Positions 48,411 through 63,700 of a stretch of DNA of 64,000 bases are shown here, piece after piece. Below the pieces are notes generated by a model that worked only from the letters and a program-made list of their open reading frames with translations, did no database searches and was not told the origin of the DNA. The first letter of the stretch is position 1. Every line of letters starts with the position of its first letter. Position numbers and translations under genes: made by a program. Where the stretch lies: contig JAJEKB010021035.1 in assembly GCA_022393335.1 (NCBI GenBank), positions 826,155-890,154 of the forward strand, read 5' to 3'. Origin of the DNA: Macrotrachela quadricornifera (taxonomy: Eukaryota; Rotifera; Eurotatoria; Philodinida; Philodinidae).

Positions 48411-48665
48411 TGGAAGGATTTTCCTCGAGTAAATAAACAGGTTTTTATTACTTCATTGAATTGTGCATTTTCTGACTTGAGGAAAGCATTTATCAACAGA
48501 ATCTCAAATCAACGACTTAGATTTTTGTGAGCCCACGAACAAACAATAATAGAAAAACAAAAACAGAATCAGGAAGAGCGAGCGCGTCTAACGGCTATAA
48601 GGGTAGAAACAGGAATAATTGAACATAATCTTGCAGCAAAAAAAAATATGAATAGAAAAAAATGA
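48411..48665 (+). pseudogene. Relic of a coding segment ending in a coiled coil
   Basis: An 85-codon frame with a single internal TGA at 48528-48530. It reads WKDFPRVNKQVFITSLNCAF and continues to a Gln/Glu/Arg/Lys-rich helix (EQTIIEKQKQNQEERARLTA) that would form a coiled coil, ending in stop TGA at 48663. There is no Met at the left end, so an upstream exon is missing or decayed. The family is unknown. It converges with the ABC transporter gene, whose stop codon is about 130 bp away on the other strand. Confidence 0.35.
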
Positions 48666-48798
48666 TGAATGAATTTTTTTTCCAAAATATTTTACATTTT
48701 GAAACATGAGAAAAAAATATGAATAAAGTTAGAATAATAATATTTTAAATCTCATCAATATATCTGAGATTCATGACGGTCCATCTCTTAGTATTGAA

Positions 48799-51700
48799 CT
48801 AGAATCGAAAATAGACTGTCATTTCCATCGCGCTTTCAATATTCGTCATAAGAGACCGATCACTGGTAGCTGCAGTATTATCTTCTTTGTCTTGACTAGT
48901 TAGATGAACGAATATCTGTTCAAGTGTTGTTTGTGTTACTGAATAACTTTCAATAACATGTTGTTTTTTTTTCGCATGGAGAAATTTGAATACGCTAGCC
49001 AAATTGAGTGTTTTTTCAAGATGTGTAGTTGTTGGCGAAGAAAATGGTACATTCCAAAAGAGTATTCCATTTTGTTGATCTTAACAAGATAACCGATCAA
49101 ATTGATTATTGAATGAATAGAAAATCAAAAGAATTTTACCTTCGATTTCAATTCCTGGTAAACTGATAACTAACTCTTCTTTACAACTTTTCACTTTGTC
49201 AGCTGGCACTTTGATTTGTACAGCATATCCTTTACTATATCGGCTCTTCAAATGTCGTAGACTGCCAAGACAAATGAATTGACCACATTTCATGATGCCA
49301 ATTTCTAGACATGTGTAAGTAGAAGAGAGTCTAGTTAAAGTCTTCTGCTTAACTTACTGGTACAGAGGGCTTCACATTCTTCCATACTGCAAATTGGTAA
49401 CACAGAAATTTTTATTTTTAGACATAATCATTTCTTTACCTGTGGCTTGTCAAAATAATCGTCGAACCAGCATCACGTGCTCCTTGAATTACACTCCATA
49501 ACTTTCGCTTAGCAGCAGCATCCAGACCCTACATAGTTCAATATAATGTAATACTTGACATTTTTTAACTGAATGAATTGTTTCGATTACTGATAAACAT
49601 TTATTCTAGTATTCAAACTATTCAGATGTTTGGATATAGTCACTAAATACGATCATTTTCATTTATAGTGTAAGATGCCTTTTAAAGTGTTTGTAAATGA
49701 TTCCGTCATGGTTGAATTTCGGAAATCCTATATAACTGTATTTACGTCGTTAAGGGCAATAAATTCTCGCTATAGTAACCACCAAACGTATCTCCGTCAG
49801 ATGATACAGATCGAGCTAGTGTTAGGGATCAGCATTCATAAAATTTTCTTTATCATAAACAGTATGAATTCAAATGATTAAGATTTAAATTATTTTCATT
49901 CAGTAGAGTAACTGTTGATAACAACAACTTCTATTCATTGGGTATAGATTCAGATTTCTGACCCCGTCGACCTTTAGCCAAGTTTTATAAAAACATCGTT
50001 ATTTACTCAGAATAAGTCTCCTTCTGATTGTGAAGATCGAAATCAAAAATTCTGAAAAACGGTTAATAGAAATTAATTCTAGATCTAGTGGTCAGAAACT
50101 ATTGTTTCGACAGTTATTCTGCTAGCTGTTTGTTATTTGTACTCATGTACATAGTAATCATAGAATTTTTCCATTACTAATTATCCGGTAGCATAAATGA
50201 TCAATAACGATAGCTTTTCTCCTCGAGTTTCATAGTTATATAAAATAATGAATAAGAATCTTTCATCAAGTATGTGAACCTAGAAGAAGAAGGCAAAGTA
50301 GAGTTAAACTTTTTCTTTACATAAATCAATATTACATTCAAATTGTACTCAAGAAAACGAAGGATGCTTCTTCAGTAAATTGAGAAAATGTCCCGTGATC
50401 GTTTGAATATTTACTGCCAGATGCAATATAAAAGTTTGAAAGAATTTTTTATACTGTCTCTATATGCACAAACATTCCCTTCACACCATAAATCAAACTT
50501 ATCTAGACCTATTGTTATTCGAAGATATTCTTACACCTTAAAATATTTTTTATAAATGAAAATTGAATTTTCACTAATATTATTTTTATGGTTATGAATA
50601 CGTACTAATTTTCATCTAAATGAGTATTGAAATTCTTTAGTTATTCTCATATAATGTTGGTCTAAACATTTGATAGACACCAAAATAATTCATTTCTTCT
50701 CAGCGAAAATTTAATAAACATCAAAAATCGCTGAAAAAGAATTATTGGACATAAATTTCATCAATTTCGACTGTAAGAATTAATTTTTATTGTTTTTTTC
50801 TTTGAGAATGGAGGGAAAGCGGTAATTTTCCGCAAAAGTTAGTAAAAAAATACCATCTATATGATGTTATTTGCTCATTTTTTTAATAAAAATATTTTTC
50901 GTACAATAAATTAAATATTACTCGAAAATGAATAATAATGGATGAGGCAATCTATCTAAAGATCTTATCATTTGTAAAAAGCCGTGTGAATTTCAATATG
51001 AATTAGTAGAATTAAGAGCTATGAGAGAATTTTAAAAATGATAGGTTTTCTAAGAATTTAATGTGTACAGTGTCATCTTGCAAGACAACAACTGCAAATT
51101 GGTACTATCTATTTCAAAATAGAAGATGAGTGATTGTGTAAGTTGAATAACTCGAGAACGGAAGTAGCTAGTGAGCTGTGGTTTTCACCATTAGAAAGAC
51201 GACACTGGGAGATGTAAATTCATGGAAAGAGTCAACTTTGTGAAAACCGTTTTCTAAAGGCTTTTTTCACCAGATTTTGAACTTCAACATAAGTATTTAA
51301 TAGAAAAATTGTCCTCTTTCGATCCACGCAAACCATAGCTCAATAGCATGCTCCGTTGAAGAATTATAGGCGTTTTCCTGAGATCCTTGAAATTGACCAA
51401 ATGACGTTCAGTTAATCTTAAATAGGTCGTCCCAGAGGTAATTGATCATTCTGAGTGTAGTAATGATATTTGTTTTTTTGTTTCAGAATGATCCTGCACC
51501 ACTATATCACAATTTTTGATGTATCTATTCTCTCTATCATAAAACAGAAAAATTAGATTTTCGAAAATTTTGATACAGTGGTGCAGGATCATTCTGAAAC
51601 AAAAAACAAATATCATTACTAGACTCAAAGTGGTCGATTACTCCTGAGACGACCTAATTAAGATTAACTGAACGTCATCTGTTCGACTTCGAGGCTCTCA

Positions 51701-54700
51701 GGAAAACGTCTATAATTCCTGAATGGGGCATACTATTGAGTTGCGTTTGCGTGGATCGAAAGATGACAATTTTTTCTATCGAATGTTTATGTTGAAGTTT
51801 AAAATCTGATGAAAAAAACGTTCAGAAAATGGTTTTCACGAAGTTTAATTTTTCCATGGATTCACGTCACCTAGTGTCCTCTTTCTAATGGTGAAAAGTG
51901 CAGCTCATTAACTACTTCCATTCTGGAGTTATTCAACTTATAATCATTGATCTTCTATTTTGAAATGGATAGTAGTTGGCTGTATTCACAAATTGCTGAA
52001 AAGCATATTTTTTATTTGATAATACTTTATCTAATTTTATTGTTTTTCAGTAAATTTAACTATGATTGAAAGAGAGATTTATTATTAACTTACTGTAGTT
52101 GGTTCATCAAGAAAAATCAATGATGGATTAGCCATGAATGATAATGCAGCACTCACTTTTCGTCTGTTTCCACCACTATGAACAAATTGAAATGATAAAG
52201 ATTAAAGAGATATAAAGTTAAATTTCATGTTTACCTGAGTTTTCCTACTTCTCGCTTTTCATATGAATCAAGTCCAAAGAGTATAATCAAATTATTACAA
52301 ATATCGGAAATATCAGTCTCTAATAAACCCTTCAATCTAAATAAATAAAGATCGTCTTAATCATAGATAAGAAATATTAAATTAGAATTTAATTGATCAA
52401 TTAAAAGAAAATCTTAAATTGAATTGAAACTAATTTTTCCAAAGATTAACAATACGAAAAGATCAGTGAATAGATGAAATTTTATTTATGAATATAAAAT
52501 ATTTATCATTAGACATAATCTAGATCAGACTTTTCTTTGTACTTTTAGAACAGTTACCAATCATAATTTTTCAATAGAATAGTTATCTTTATTGTATGTA
52601 GTCTATTTATTTTCATGAAGACATATTTGTCCAAATGAAGAACAGTTAAAACAGTAATATCAATAAAAACATTCTCTATTTGTAGAAATAATCTTATTAA
52701 TTTTATATTCTTAATGTCAAATCAGTGTTAATGATTCCGATGAAAATTTATTTGAATTCTTTTTGATACTTGCATAAATACATACTAATATAAAATATAT
52801 CACATTTTCATAACATAAATTAGAAAAGTATATTTTTCATCTAAATTTTTCTACATAATTGTTTTAATCAAAAACGTAGAACATAGAAGTATGACTTCTA
52901 GAAAAAAAACTCCATTTCATATCTAAATGATGTAAGGAATCTATGAATGTTTTTATTATTAGATTGGTTTTTGTAAAAAAAAAAAGGCAAAAAGTCAGTG
53001 CATTTGTGAAGAAAATTTCAGAAATTGTAAAACTTGTTATGTTGCAAGTACAAAATAATATTTCATTATTTCTCATTTTAATTGATTCTTAGTTAAAATA
53101 TTTTATTAAGAATTTTCTTTCATCAAATATTAAATACATTATGGTAATACTCTTTTTTTATCTTAAATTTTTCTTTGTCAAACTCGTGTGAAATGCCTAC
53201 AAATTTTAAGTTTAATATTCAATTCATAACAACAAGTTTGATACGATCTTCTTATTATTATTTTTAATATTCGATCTGTTTTTAATTATGATGAGAATAT
53301 TTCTACCTTGCAAATAAAGTCAATGTTTCGATGACAGTCATATCAAGTAAAAGCCAATCAAATTGTGGACAAAAACCAATTTCTAAATTTTGTTTCTAAA
53401 AAGAAAGAAATAAAATATAAAATGAAAAATAATATTTTATTAAAGAATAACCATTTGATTGATATTGTTTCCATTAATAATTATTTCTCCTGATGTAGGT
53501 TTTATATTATTGATTAACATTCGAAATGTTGTTGTTTTACCAGCTCCATTTGCTCCTATAAACAAATAGAGCAATATTAAACAATTAAATTTATAGATAC
53601 ATAATAATACTCTTTTTATTTTTCGAAAATTAGTTTCAGCTAAATTAATTTGATTTAAAAGACAGATATTTTTCTCAACTGATGTCATACGTACGAAGGG
53701 AACTGTTCTAACTGATTTCGAGCTTTTGGCCATAGGTAGACCTCAGTGAGATTAAGGAAACACCCGAGCTGTTCGTCTCCGTGGCTCTCTATTCTCGGGA
53801 TATTATCAAGACTAGATCATGAAAAATAGAAATTTTTCACTTTTGACTTTTTTCCTCATTTTAATTGTTCTTTAGTCATTGTTTAATTTTCTGCTTTAAT
53901 AATATCTTATATGTTATGAAAAGATCTAATTCTATTAACATTTATATTGAGGATGCTTCAAGATTTTTGATTAGACTATTTTGTGGCACACTGTTAGTCT
54001 TAAACTAACCGTATACTATAGAAACATTGATTTCGAAAAAAGTGATATTTTTTATGACTTTATTTTGATGATATCTCGAGAACAGAGAGCCATGGGGACG
54101 AACGATTCAGAGATTTTCTTAGTTTTACTGAGACCTACCTATGTCCAAAAGCTTGGAATCTGTTGTAGTAGTTCCCTCGTTAGACATTGTCTGAATTTTA
54201 CATTTCTCGACATGTTTGAATTTTCTTGAATTTCTCAAAAAAAAACAACTATATTAAATAAAGAGTTTAATAGAATTAAAATACCCTTGTTTACGTTACA
54301 GTAATATCTATTTCGATCAGAAAAATATCGAAAAGGAGAACAGTATATTTTCTTCTTACTTGAAGTCAGTAAAACATACTTTAAGAAAATTAAAGTCATT
54401 TGACACTATTCGAAGATAATTTTGACAACTTGAAATTCTTTTTGAAACACTTCATCATACTTTGAACTGCTTTCTTATATTTTAACTTATTTTTAAATAT
54501 TTTCAGCTCAGAATTCTCGATTAGGGTAGGACTGAGAAGGAGGTCTAACCCCCACCAAAATTTAAAAATATGTCCGATTTTCTGGGAAACTTCCTAATAC
54601 TTTCTGCCAAATTTTTTGTTCCTCCCACTTTTCAATACAATCGGGAACCGGGCTATTCACTGTTTTATTTATAAAAGCCGATTGTTTATGAATTTCGTTT

Positions 54701-57700
54701 TTTTTTATAAAAAAAGAATAAAGAAGCGTAAGTGTGTGCGCAGATTAATTGACTTGCTTCGAAAAAATGATTCCCACTGTCTCAGAAGGATCCGTTTAGA
54801 AATCATCTTCTCTTTGTTTTTTTCAAATAGTTACCTAATAGACCAAAACATGATCGTTGTGGAACATAAAAATTGAGATGATCAACAGCCATATAGTGGT
54901 ATGAATGTATTGATTTTTCTTTTCGTTTTTTGTATTGTCGCACAAGATCTCGAACAAGTACAACAGCCGAAGTGTCCAATTCGTTTTCTTTTAGAACCAT
55001 TTGTCTTTCTTTTTGAACATCACGGTCAAGTTGCTATAGAACATAAAAAAATTTACAAGTAAAATGGAGTATTCTTCTATTAGATCTCAATCATTTCATA
55101 TCAATGGGATATAAAAATCGATATTGGAAATCGAAGTACTGATCAAAATTTATATTATTAATTCTTTATATCATTCGAAAGGCCATTTATATGCAATCAT
55201 CAATAGCCCAAATTTTTAGCCATTTTGATATTTTATAGGAAAGTTAGTCTACGATGACGATGAGAATGCAGTTGAATATATTTGATATAAGTTTGGATAT
55301 TTCAACCTCTATAAGTATACAAAAGATCACCTCATAAATACTATTCACCATTAAAAAAACAAAACTATCACGTTTTTCTTCAAGAGATATGAATTTTAAC
55401 TTATTTACATTATTCTGAAAGTATTTTCTCTTGTGATTAACAGCTGTTTTAAATCCTGAAGACTAAAATTGATTTTAATTACATATCCTTATGTCCTATA
55501 ATATAATACACTCTAAAAAGATGTTTTTAAATTTTCATTGGACTATCGAAATAGACATTGGAAATGTTGATACATCTAAATAGTGACTAATAAGAATAAT
55601 AAATAATTAAATGAACGACTATCACTAAAGGACACATGAATTCTTGTATCGTTTTTCATACAATGTTACTTGTGAAATTCAGTAAAAAATACTCTTAGAC
55701 TGCTCGATTCTAAAGATAATGATCTCTCTAACTTGACCTCATCTAGAAGTTTCTGAAACTGTGTTAAAGCTTGTAAAATATATTTTTGGAACGTCCAATA
55801 ATCAAATACATTAGTAATACTAAGCAATATATATGTTCCCTGGTCAAAATAACTGGTTCACCTCATATTTTCGATTATTTCTTTACATCATTGTCAGTTA
55901 AACTCACATTTACACGATAGATATATCGTTAATTGATTAATATATTGTGAAAATTTTCGCCAAATAGAATAAGAATTTGTTGAAAAACGTACAAATATGT
56001 CCTATGTATTCATGTAACAAAAATTTTCTACATGTTTGGTCAATTTTTTTTATTTCCGATGGACAAATCTGTTTCCACCGATTTTTCTTCAAAAAAGCCA
56101 TAATACTGAGTAAGAAAACAACAAATTTTTGTTACATTGATACATGAGTAAATAAAACGTATTTGTACTTTTTTCAACGAATTCTCATTCCATATGGCTG
56201 AAGTTTTCCGAGTATGTTAAGCAATTAAAGATGTATCTGTCGTATAAATGTGAGATCATATGAATTTCTCGTCTCCCTGGTTCAACCTTAAGATCAAATG
56301 ATTTCACTAAGTATTTAATACTAAATTAAAGCTCGTAAAAAACTGCATTTATTGGTATAAAATAGTAAAGGTTATGAAGATCTTTTAATGTCGAACTTTC
56401 CAGACTTGGTGTAGAAAAGTAAGATGCCACTAATTCAAATACGAAATAAAACATGTTTTCTTAGACATAAGGGACGTCAAAAGTATTTCTCCACTTTTTT
56501 CTTTTGAGTCTGAGAAAAAAATGCTTAAAATGATAATAAAAATGTTCGACAGACTGTTTTGTTTTGCAAAAAAATTTCTCAATGAAATTCTAAATGTTTT
56601 TATACCAAAATGATCAGCGAAAAAATCTCTAGAAAGTCGGATAGAATGAAAAGTTTTCTGAACATTTTGTGTTTTTTATGCTTGACTTTCCACGAAAGTA
56701 TTCGTTAACAAAAATCTAATTTTAAGCAATTTTTATGTCGTTTTTTCTCAACACTAAAGGTTGATTACTTTATTATATTTTATATTCAAGAGTTTTTCAT
56801 ATTAAACAGATGTCTATACAAAGCACTAGACCTCTACTATACAAACATATAATAGAATTATATTAATGTTATGTAGTTTTAAAATATGACTCAAAACAAA
56901 AAAAGTGGCGAAATACTTTTGACGTTCACTGTATTTTTACAGAATTCTGAACCAGGGGATGTAAAGGTTTTACAACACTCTGTAGAGAGAGAGATTAGAA
57001 GCATCGACTAACAATTTAATAAACAGAACAGTAAGAATAATTAAAATTGAATTATAGCTGCAAATTTAGCTTCTTGAACCAACTGGAGCTGAAATTTCCA
57101 ATTCATATTGCAATTCAACGAAATGACGAAATATGAATTTGTCTATCAGACATTGCATTCTTCTTTCTCAATTATCTCTCATTCTTCAATAAGTAAGACA
57201 GCACTTTTTTTCATAAATTATGTTAAAAACGTAAACATAATTTACTTTAAAATATAATGCTATATCAATGGAAAAATTTTCTGAGATTAACAACGACGAA
57301 ATGATCTTAATATCAAATTATCAATGGGACAAGTAGTCTTAATAGAATAGAGAAATATTGATTTTTACATATTTTTGATTCTGTGATCCACATCTCTCAA
57401 CGAATAAAATAGAAAGCTAGAATTTTTTCTATTTCAAGTATAACTTGTCGAGTTCTTTAAGATAGATCTCTAAAAATGAAACAAATATTTTTACCGAATC
57501 ATCCCATTCCGATTCGATGGTTAAATTCATATCTTGCATCGGTTTTTTGTTGATGTTTATTGTTTGTTTTGTACTATCATTAGAAAAATAACGACCGCAA
57601 TATTTAAAATAAATGTATCCACCTTCGATTAGTATCAGAATGAACCAGCATAGAATACATTGAATGAGAAAAATAATAAATTGAATACCAATACCAGGTT

Positions 57701-60700
57701 CACGTATAGACATCCAAGGTTCATTAAATGAATAATCAGTGCCCATTAGTGAATTTAATGTCGAAATACAATTGTTACTTGTATGTAAACGAATATTGAA
57801 TAGAGCATGTTTTAAATTGACGGATGGAAAGACAACTGAAAGTATCCAACGAAGAGCATTGAAAACTTTTGATGTTGTAGTCATTTGACTAGTGTGAGAG
57901 GTGCCTCTACCTTGCGAAAAAATATTCCCGAAAGCTAATACCATATCCACAAAAGCCATAAATGCATTAATAAAGAAATAATTGATATAACCAAATAATT
58001 CAGAATCATGACAAAAAGAAAATAAGTAAATTAATGGTAAAGAAGCGATTGAATGCATGACAATCATTAAGAAAAAATAGCCGGTCTGAGCGTCACCAAC
58101 GTAAATATGAATTTCTGATTCTGGATCTGTACAAGCCGCTGATCCAATCTACAAACAGAATTGAAAATAAAATACTATGCATTATACTCAAATAAATTCA
58201 TATGAGATAAATTTTCATTTTAATTTCGACAGATTGTTTATTTAACAAATGGAAAAAATGATAATTTTAGTGGAATTTTAAATAGATTAGACTATGACTA
58301 CTAACAATATAATGACTTAGTCAAATTGAACAATAGAATATCTCTGTATCATTATTTGGAGAAGCTAAAGTATGCAGAACATCTTTATTCTTGTCACATT
58401 AGAGATAGATTGTAAAAACAAAATTTTCGTCTGATGAAGATCTTATTCGAGCTTCTTAAAATAAATTTCGATATATAGTATATTTACTTTCTAAGCAGAA
58501 CTCTGACGGAATCAACATTACAAGAAGATTAAGCTTTGGGTTGGCATGCACCTATACCAAAACTAGTTTTGGTCTCGAGATATTATTGAAAAAAACTATT
58601 TTAAAACAGAATTTTATATAACGTTTTTTTCTTTTAATCAGTTTAACTTTATATGAGTTATTTTCTTCAGAATGATTGATGTACAAAAGAAAACGAATCA
58701 TCTATTATGCTACACATTCTTATAAATACCTTCTATAAATCATGTAGTTGCAAAATTTGCTGCGTTTACTTAGTGGATACATAAGCTCAATCACAGTGCA
58801 TTAATCGATAGATAATATTAATTGAATAACAAAAAAAAATACTTCTTCAGATGCTACAGATATATATATAGGAGCCATATATTCAAATCAAAGATAATTG
58901 TTTGCATTGCGGTGCTAGTTTCCAAATATTCTAAAAGTTGTGTACGGTAGTAGTATAAAATGTTCTCATTTGATTTGTCAGAAATATATTTTTCACACCG
59001 CACTTCTAAGATTAAAATGTTGATAATTTCTGCAATAATATTTTAATCATTTTAAGCATACAATTAATAATAAAGATGAGGTTTTCTCTGATACGTAATA
59101 TATATCATAAGCCTATCTCAAATTATACAATATAGGACAGCTTACAGGAACGCATCATAGATTCATTACATCAAATTGTTATTTTAGTAATACCTTAAAA
59201 GTAAGAGTTTTGGTATTGGTGCATGCCTAGTTTTGGATCTCTTTCCGATCTTGAAGTAATATACGAACCGTAAGTATATTAGAATTGATGTAGTTTAATT
59301 TTTTTACGTGTTTATGATGATTGTCATGATACGAAACGTTTTAAGTACATGTGAAAATCAAAGCACAATGATAGAATGTATAGAAGTTTATTGGATTTCT
59401 ATAAAAGTATTAAATGTTATGGAACAAATGTACAATTCGAATTATAACAAGAGTTAGATTTCTCACGAAAACTTTCTGTCTCGGACAAACTTGACTGATA
59501 AATTATGTCAACTGTAAATAAGAGTCTCAGTTTTGTTTAATATTTATAAAATATTTTACTTTCAAGAATACAAATCCATTATTTTAACTGTTCATGTCTT
59601 TTCCTCGCGTAATTGGAAGTGGAATTAACGAAAAGGAGACTAATTTATGTATAATCCGAAAGCATCATTATCTATAAATAACTATTCGTGTATGATCATC
59701 TGCAGCTTTCTAGGCATTCATATTTGATAATGAGCTATAGTTTCTATGTAAAATAGATCACTTCTAACGCCTAAATTGTTCAATCAAATTTAAAATAATA
59801 CAAAGGAAAAAAGCAAAAATTCCATAGTTGATTGTCCTCTATATCAAAGGTTATCCTTGAGAACTTTTTAGCTATTTCAAATTTACTATTAATGTGTGTG
59901 TCGCAGCATAGTAGACGGAGCCCAGCCGATGTAAATCTTTCCGACAATGAACTATACTTTAATTTAATCAGATAATCAGCTGAAAAATGAATGCAATATT
60001 TTTTTAAAATTATTTTATTAACATCCAAAAAAGCCTGTCAACTATATCTGGGAGAAATTGCTTAACTTATGACAGATCACAGATAATAAAATCGTTTTGG
60101 AAAAATTCTTGTATCTTGTTGAAACAGAAATCTACTTTTCAAGATCTGATCGAAAAAATTGTTTTTTTCTATAAGAACCATCGGTAACTGATGAGAAATT
60201 ATTTTAAAAAAATACTTTGTTTTATAATATTCATTTGTTACCTTAACGATAATTGTTAATAATACGCAAATAATCAAACATAGAAATAAATCATAGAAAA
60301 AATTTGAAAACCAATACATTTTCTTCGAAATATTTGTTAATAATTGTAAATCTTTTGAATGTGTAGTTCTTTCATGAATATGACTAATTATAAATATACC
60401 AGTAAAAATCACCACAATAATACTATTTAACATATTGAATAATGATAACGGAACAGTATCCATACAAAAGGTAAGTGTATAAAATTGTTCTTCTTGTGTA
60501 CTTGATATTGTAGGAATTATTATTGGTTGATTAGTTGTTCTAATACTCTTTGCTGTTGAATTTGCATAGAATTGAAATAGAATCGATGTTGCAATATTAA
60601 GACTTGTCGGCATTGCATGATAATTTACCGTTGAAAAATATACATCGATTATCATTGTTGTACCATTTTTAAGAAGAGAAAATGCCATTTGATATGTATT

Positions 60701-63700
60701 GATAAATACATCATAAGATGTATATCGTTTCGATAAGACATAATTAAGTATATCATCTGTTGCTATTTCATCAATAATTGCACCTGAATCTATTAGATAA
60801 TTATTAAATTGATTTGTATTATTATTTGAATAGACAACAATTGTATGTGGATTATAGAGTGATGGAGATAGAGTGACATATGCATCTTCAATATGTACAA
60901 TTTGTAAGTGAGATGATAGAATCGTCGGTGGAGATGGAAAAGCGAAAATTGTAAGAATTTCGAGAATTATAGGTGCTAAGATGAAACAAAATAAAATAAT
61001 AATTTGTCGTCGAGAAACAATCCATCGTTTGATGATAAGTGACCAAAATTGAGTCCATAAAAGATGAAATCCACTTATACGATTATAATGTTTTCGAAAA
61101 ACTGTAATATCAAAGAAAAAAATGATTATTTATATTGGCAGGTCTAGTTACAAACAACTATACCGATATTAGCCAGCTCACGATTTTGTTTTATTTTGTC
61201 ACTTGCTCCATCTACTTTTTTGACGAGACTAAAATATTCATGTAAAAATATATTAACTTAGAATATTTCATCGATAATGATTTCATTAAAATTTTTATCA
61301 ATATTTTCGTCAGTTTTAATCGTTAAATCTCATGTCGATTTATTAGAAGAATAAAATTTACTCTATTGGATCTTTTAGATTTTTCTTGTTACAGATATTA
61401 ATCAGTAATGATCTACACAAGTTTCTTCTTTTCACAAATGAAAATATCAAGAGTGCTTAGCAAGTATTTTGTCATTTAAACGAAGCAGAGAAAAAATGGA
61501 TTCTTCTTAATGCTCACAAATATCTATGAGACATTGTTAGTCTCTTGTTTTTCTCATTATTTTCGCCTTTACAAGACTAATTCTAATGACTATTAGCATT
61601 TTGTGGAAAATTGTCAATATTCTTGATCATTGCTGAATAGAAATCTAAAACAGGGAGGGAATTAAAAATCACGTACAGTAGATAGAGAATTTGACATTTT
61701 ATTTTGATAAGAAAGATGATAAGAATTGAGTAGTCTATAAATGCATCATAATTGATGGGAATTTATTCAAAAAAGAGCTGACATAGACTAAAGCTTTGAT
61801 TCATACTATCGTGGTGATGAACTTAATATGTTTAGTCTTCTTTTATCTTATTCTTTCTAAATGTGACGAAAATCATGTGTTACCAAAACTTACTATAATC
61901 TACTGAATACACCAGAGTGTATCGTAATAGAAACTATTTAACTTTACGATAGTCTGCAAATAATGTAGAAAATATGAATCCATCAAGATTCGCTTTTCCC
62001 TCTTGATTTGAGCTATAATATTTTAGACATTATATCGATAGATGCAATATCATCCAAAGAGTCGACTCTATTGAAAAGTCAAATTAATACGATTGATAAC
62101 TTAGTGTCCGAATGAACAGAAGTCTTTAAAAGGTCAAGATTCGATTGAAACGATGGAGATGGTTGGAAAGTCGAAAATTTGTATATTGAGTTTCATGTTT
62201 CTTATATTAGATCGTGGCAAAACACTGAATAACAAGTAACGCTCGTCCATGCGGCTCGCTTGACCTTCAACTGAATCGAATCATATCATCAACTTTTATT
62301 TCTTGCTGAATTCTATTTTAAAAACTATCTTTATCCAAACACGTGAATATGAAAAGAACTATATACGATTGCTATTGGCGATTCTTTTGTAAAAGATAGG
62401 GTTTTTAGTTGTCTTTTGAAATATTCCAAAGGGAAGCGCACTACACAACTCGCAGTCGGTAGTCAGTGTTCTTACGGTTCATTCAACTCCTGACTACTCA
62501 AGTTTGAAAAGTTTGTATATGATGCAGCTGTAACTTATTGTTATGCTTTATTGTATTGTTTGAAAGAGTTAATATAAATGACCGTAATTCCAGCCTCTTA
62601 CAATCTGATTCATTGAAACAGTGATCTCGAAGACATATAATTGAAAGAAACTTTCATTCGCTAAAATGATTTGTTAGTTAATGTTAGGATCCAGGAATCC
62701 GACTGGATGATTTTGAGAACAGTAAATTCTAAGTAGTCAACTGATTGTAGAGCTATTCAATCTTATTAGGTAGTGTGTCACAACTAGTGGAGATGGCGTG
62801 AAAAAATAAACAGAAACAGTTCTTTTGGACTTTGAGTAATTGACCTTTGACCCCGCTGCAAACGCACAAGACCACAAACTATTTTTATTATACGATTCTC
62901 ACTTCAGTCAAGGAAATTATGTTGAATTTAAGTCTAACAAAAACATCGAGTCATTTCAGGTCGATACTCATTGGGTAAGTGCGACACATTTTTAAGAAAT
63001 AATACAGAGTGTCTCAAAGTCATGGTCACCTTATTTTCAGTGTGAAGAGCTCATTTTTTCCCCAATCATAGAAGGATACTTGAAGTTTTTTGTGGCTATG
63101 AGTAAAGCTTAGAAATAATGTTCAAAAGTATTATATTTAATAAAAATTCATAAATTTAAAATTTTTCATTTTTTCAGAAAAGTAGTATTTTTTAGTTTTT
63201 CAGTTGTAAACGTCATGAATGACTGCGTCAATGGTTTTTTTGAGATATTCTAATAGAAAGAAGTTTATCAATATTAGGTTCAGTAACAAAACCAAACAAA
63301 ATCATTAAACAGGTGGTTTTTGCTGTCAATAACTGAAAGACTAAACAATTTACAATATATTAAATTAATAAAGAATAAAACTATTCTTAATTCCATTTTA
63401 CAAGATAAAATAAATTGCATTCAAAATTTTACATGTTTTCTTCAATAAATGTGATGAATCATGGAAGATACTTTAGCAAATCATTGACGTTCAAATTGAA
63501 AATTTTTATCGTTACATTCATTTGCTTTCTCTAAGATTAGATGCATGTTGAAAAAAAAACTCAACATAGAATTACTCGTTGTATTTGCAAGATATTCATC
63601 TGATGACTACGTATATTATAAATGAAACAGGTTAGTGAACATTTGGGGAAAAAGTTTTTTCAATGAAACAAACTTGAAAAATTGATAAACCTTAGAGTAT

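Noticed and set aside
26425..48530. Recurrent in-frame TGA codons (26425, 28927, 29305, 40384, 48528), suggesting TGA might be read as an amino acid
   Set aside because: The FG-GAP gene and the F-box gene both end in TGA in the expected place, and the intact channels, hydrolase and transporter have no internal TGA. The TGAs occur only in genes with other damage or doubtful status, so ordinary decay explains them.
63001..63060. TACAGAGTGTCTCAAAGTC, which looks like a Tc1/mariner terminus in the last large ABCA intron
   Set aside because: I could not find the matching opposite end, so a mobile element cannot be delimited.
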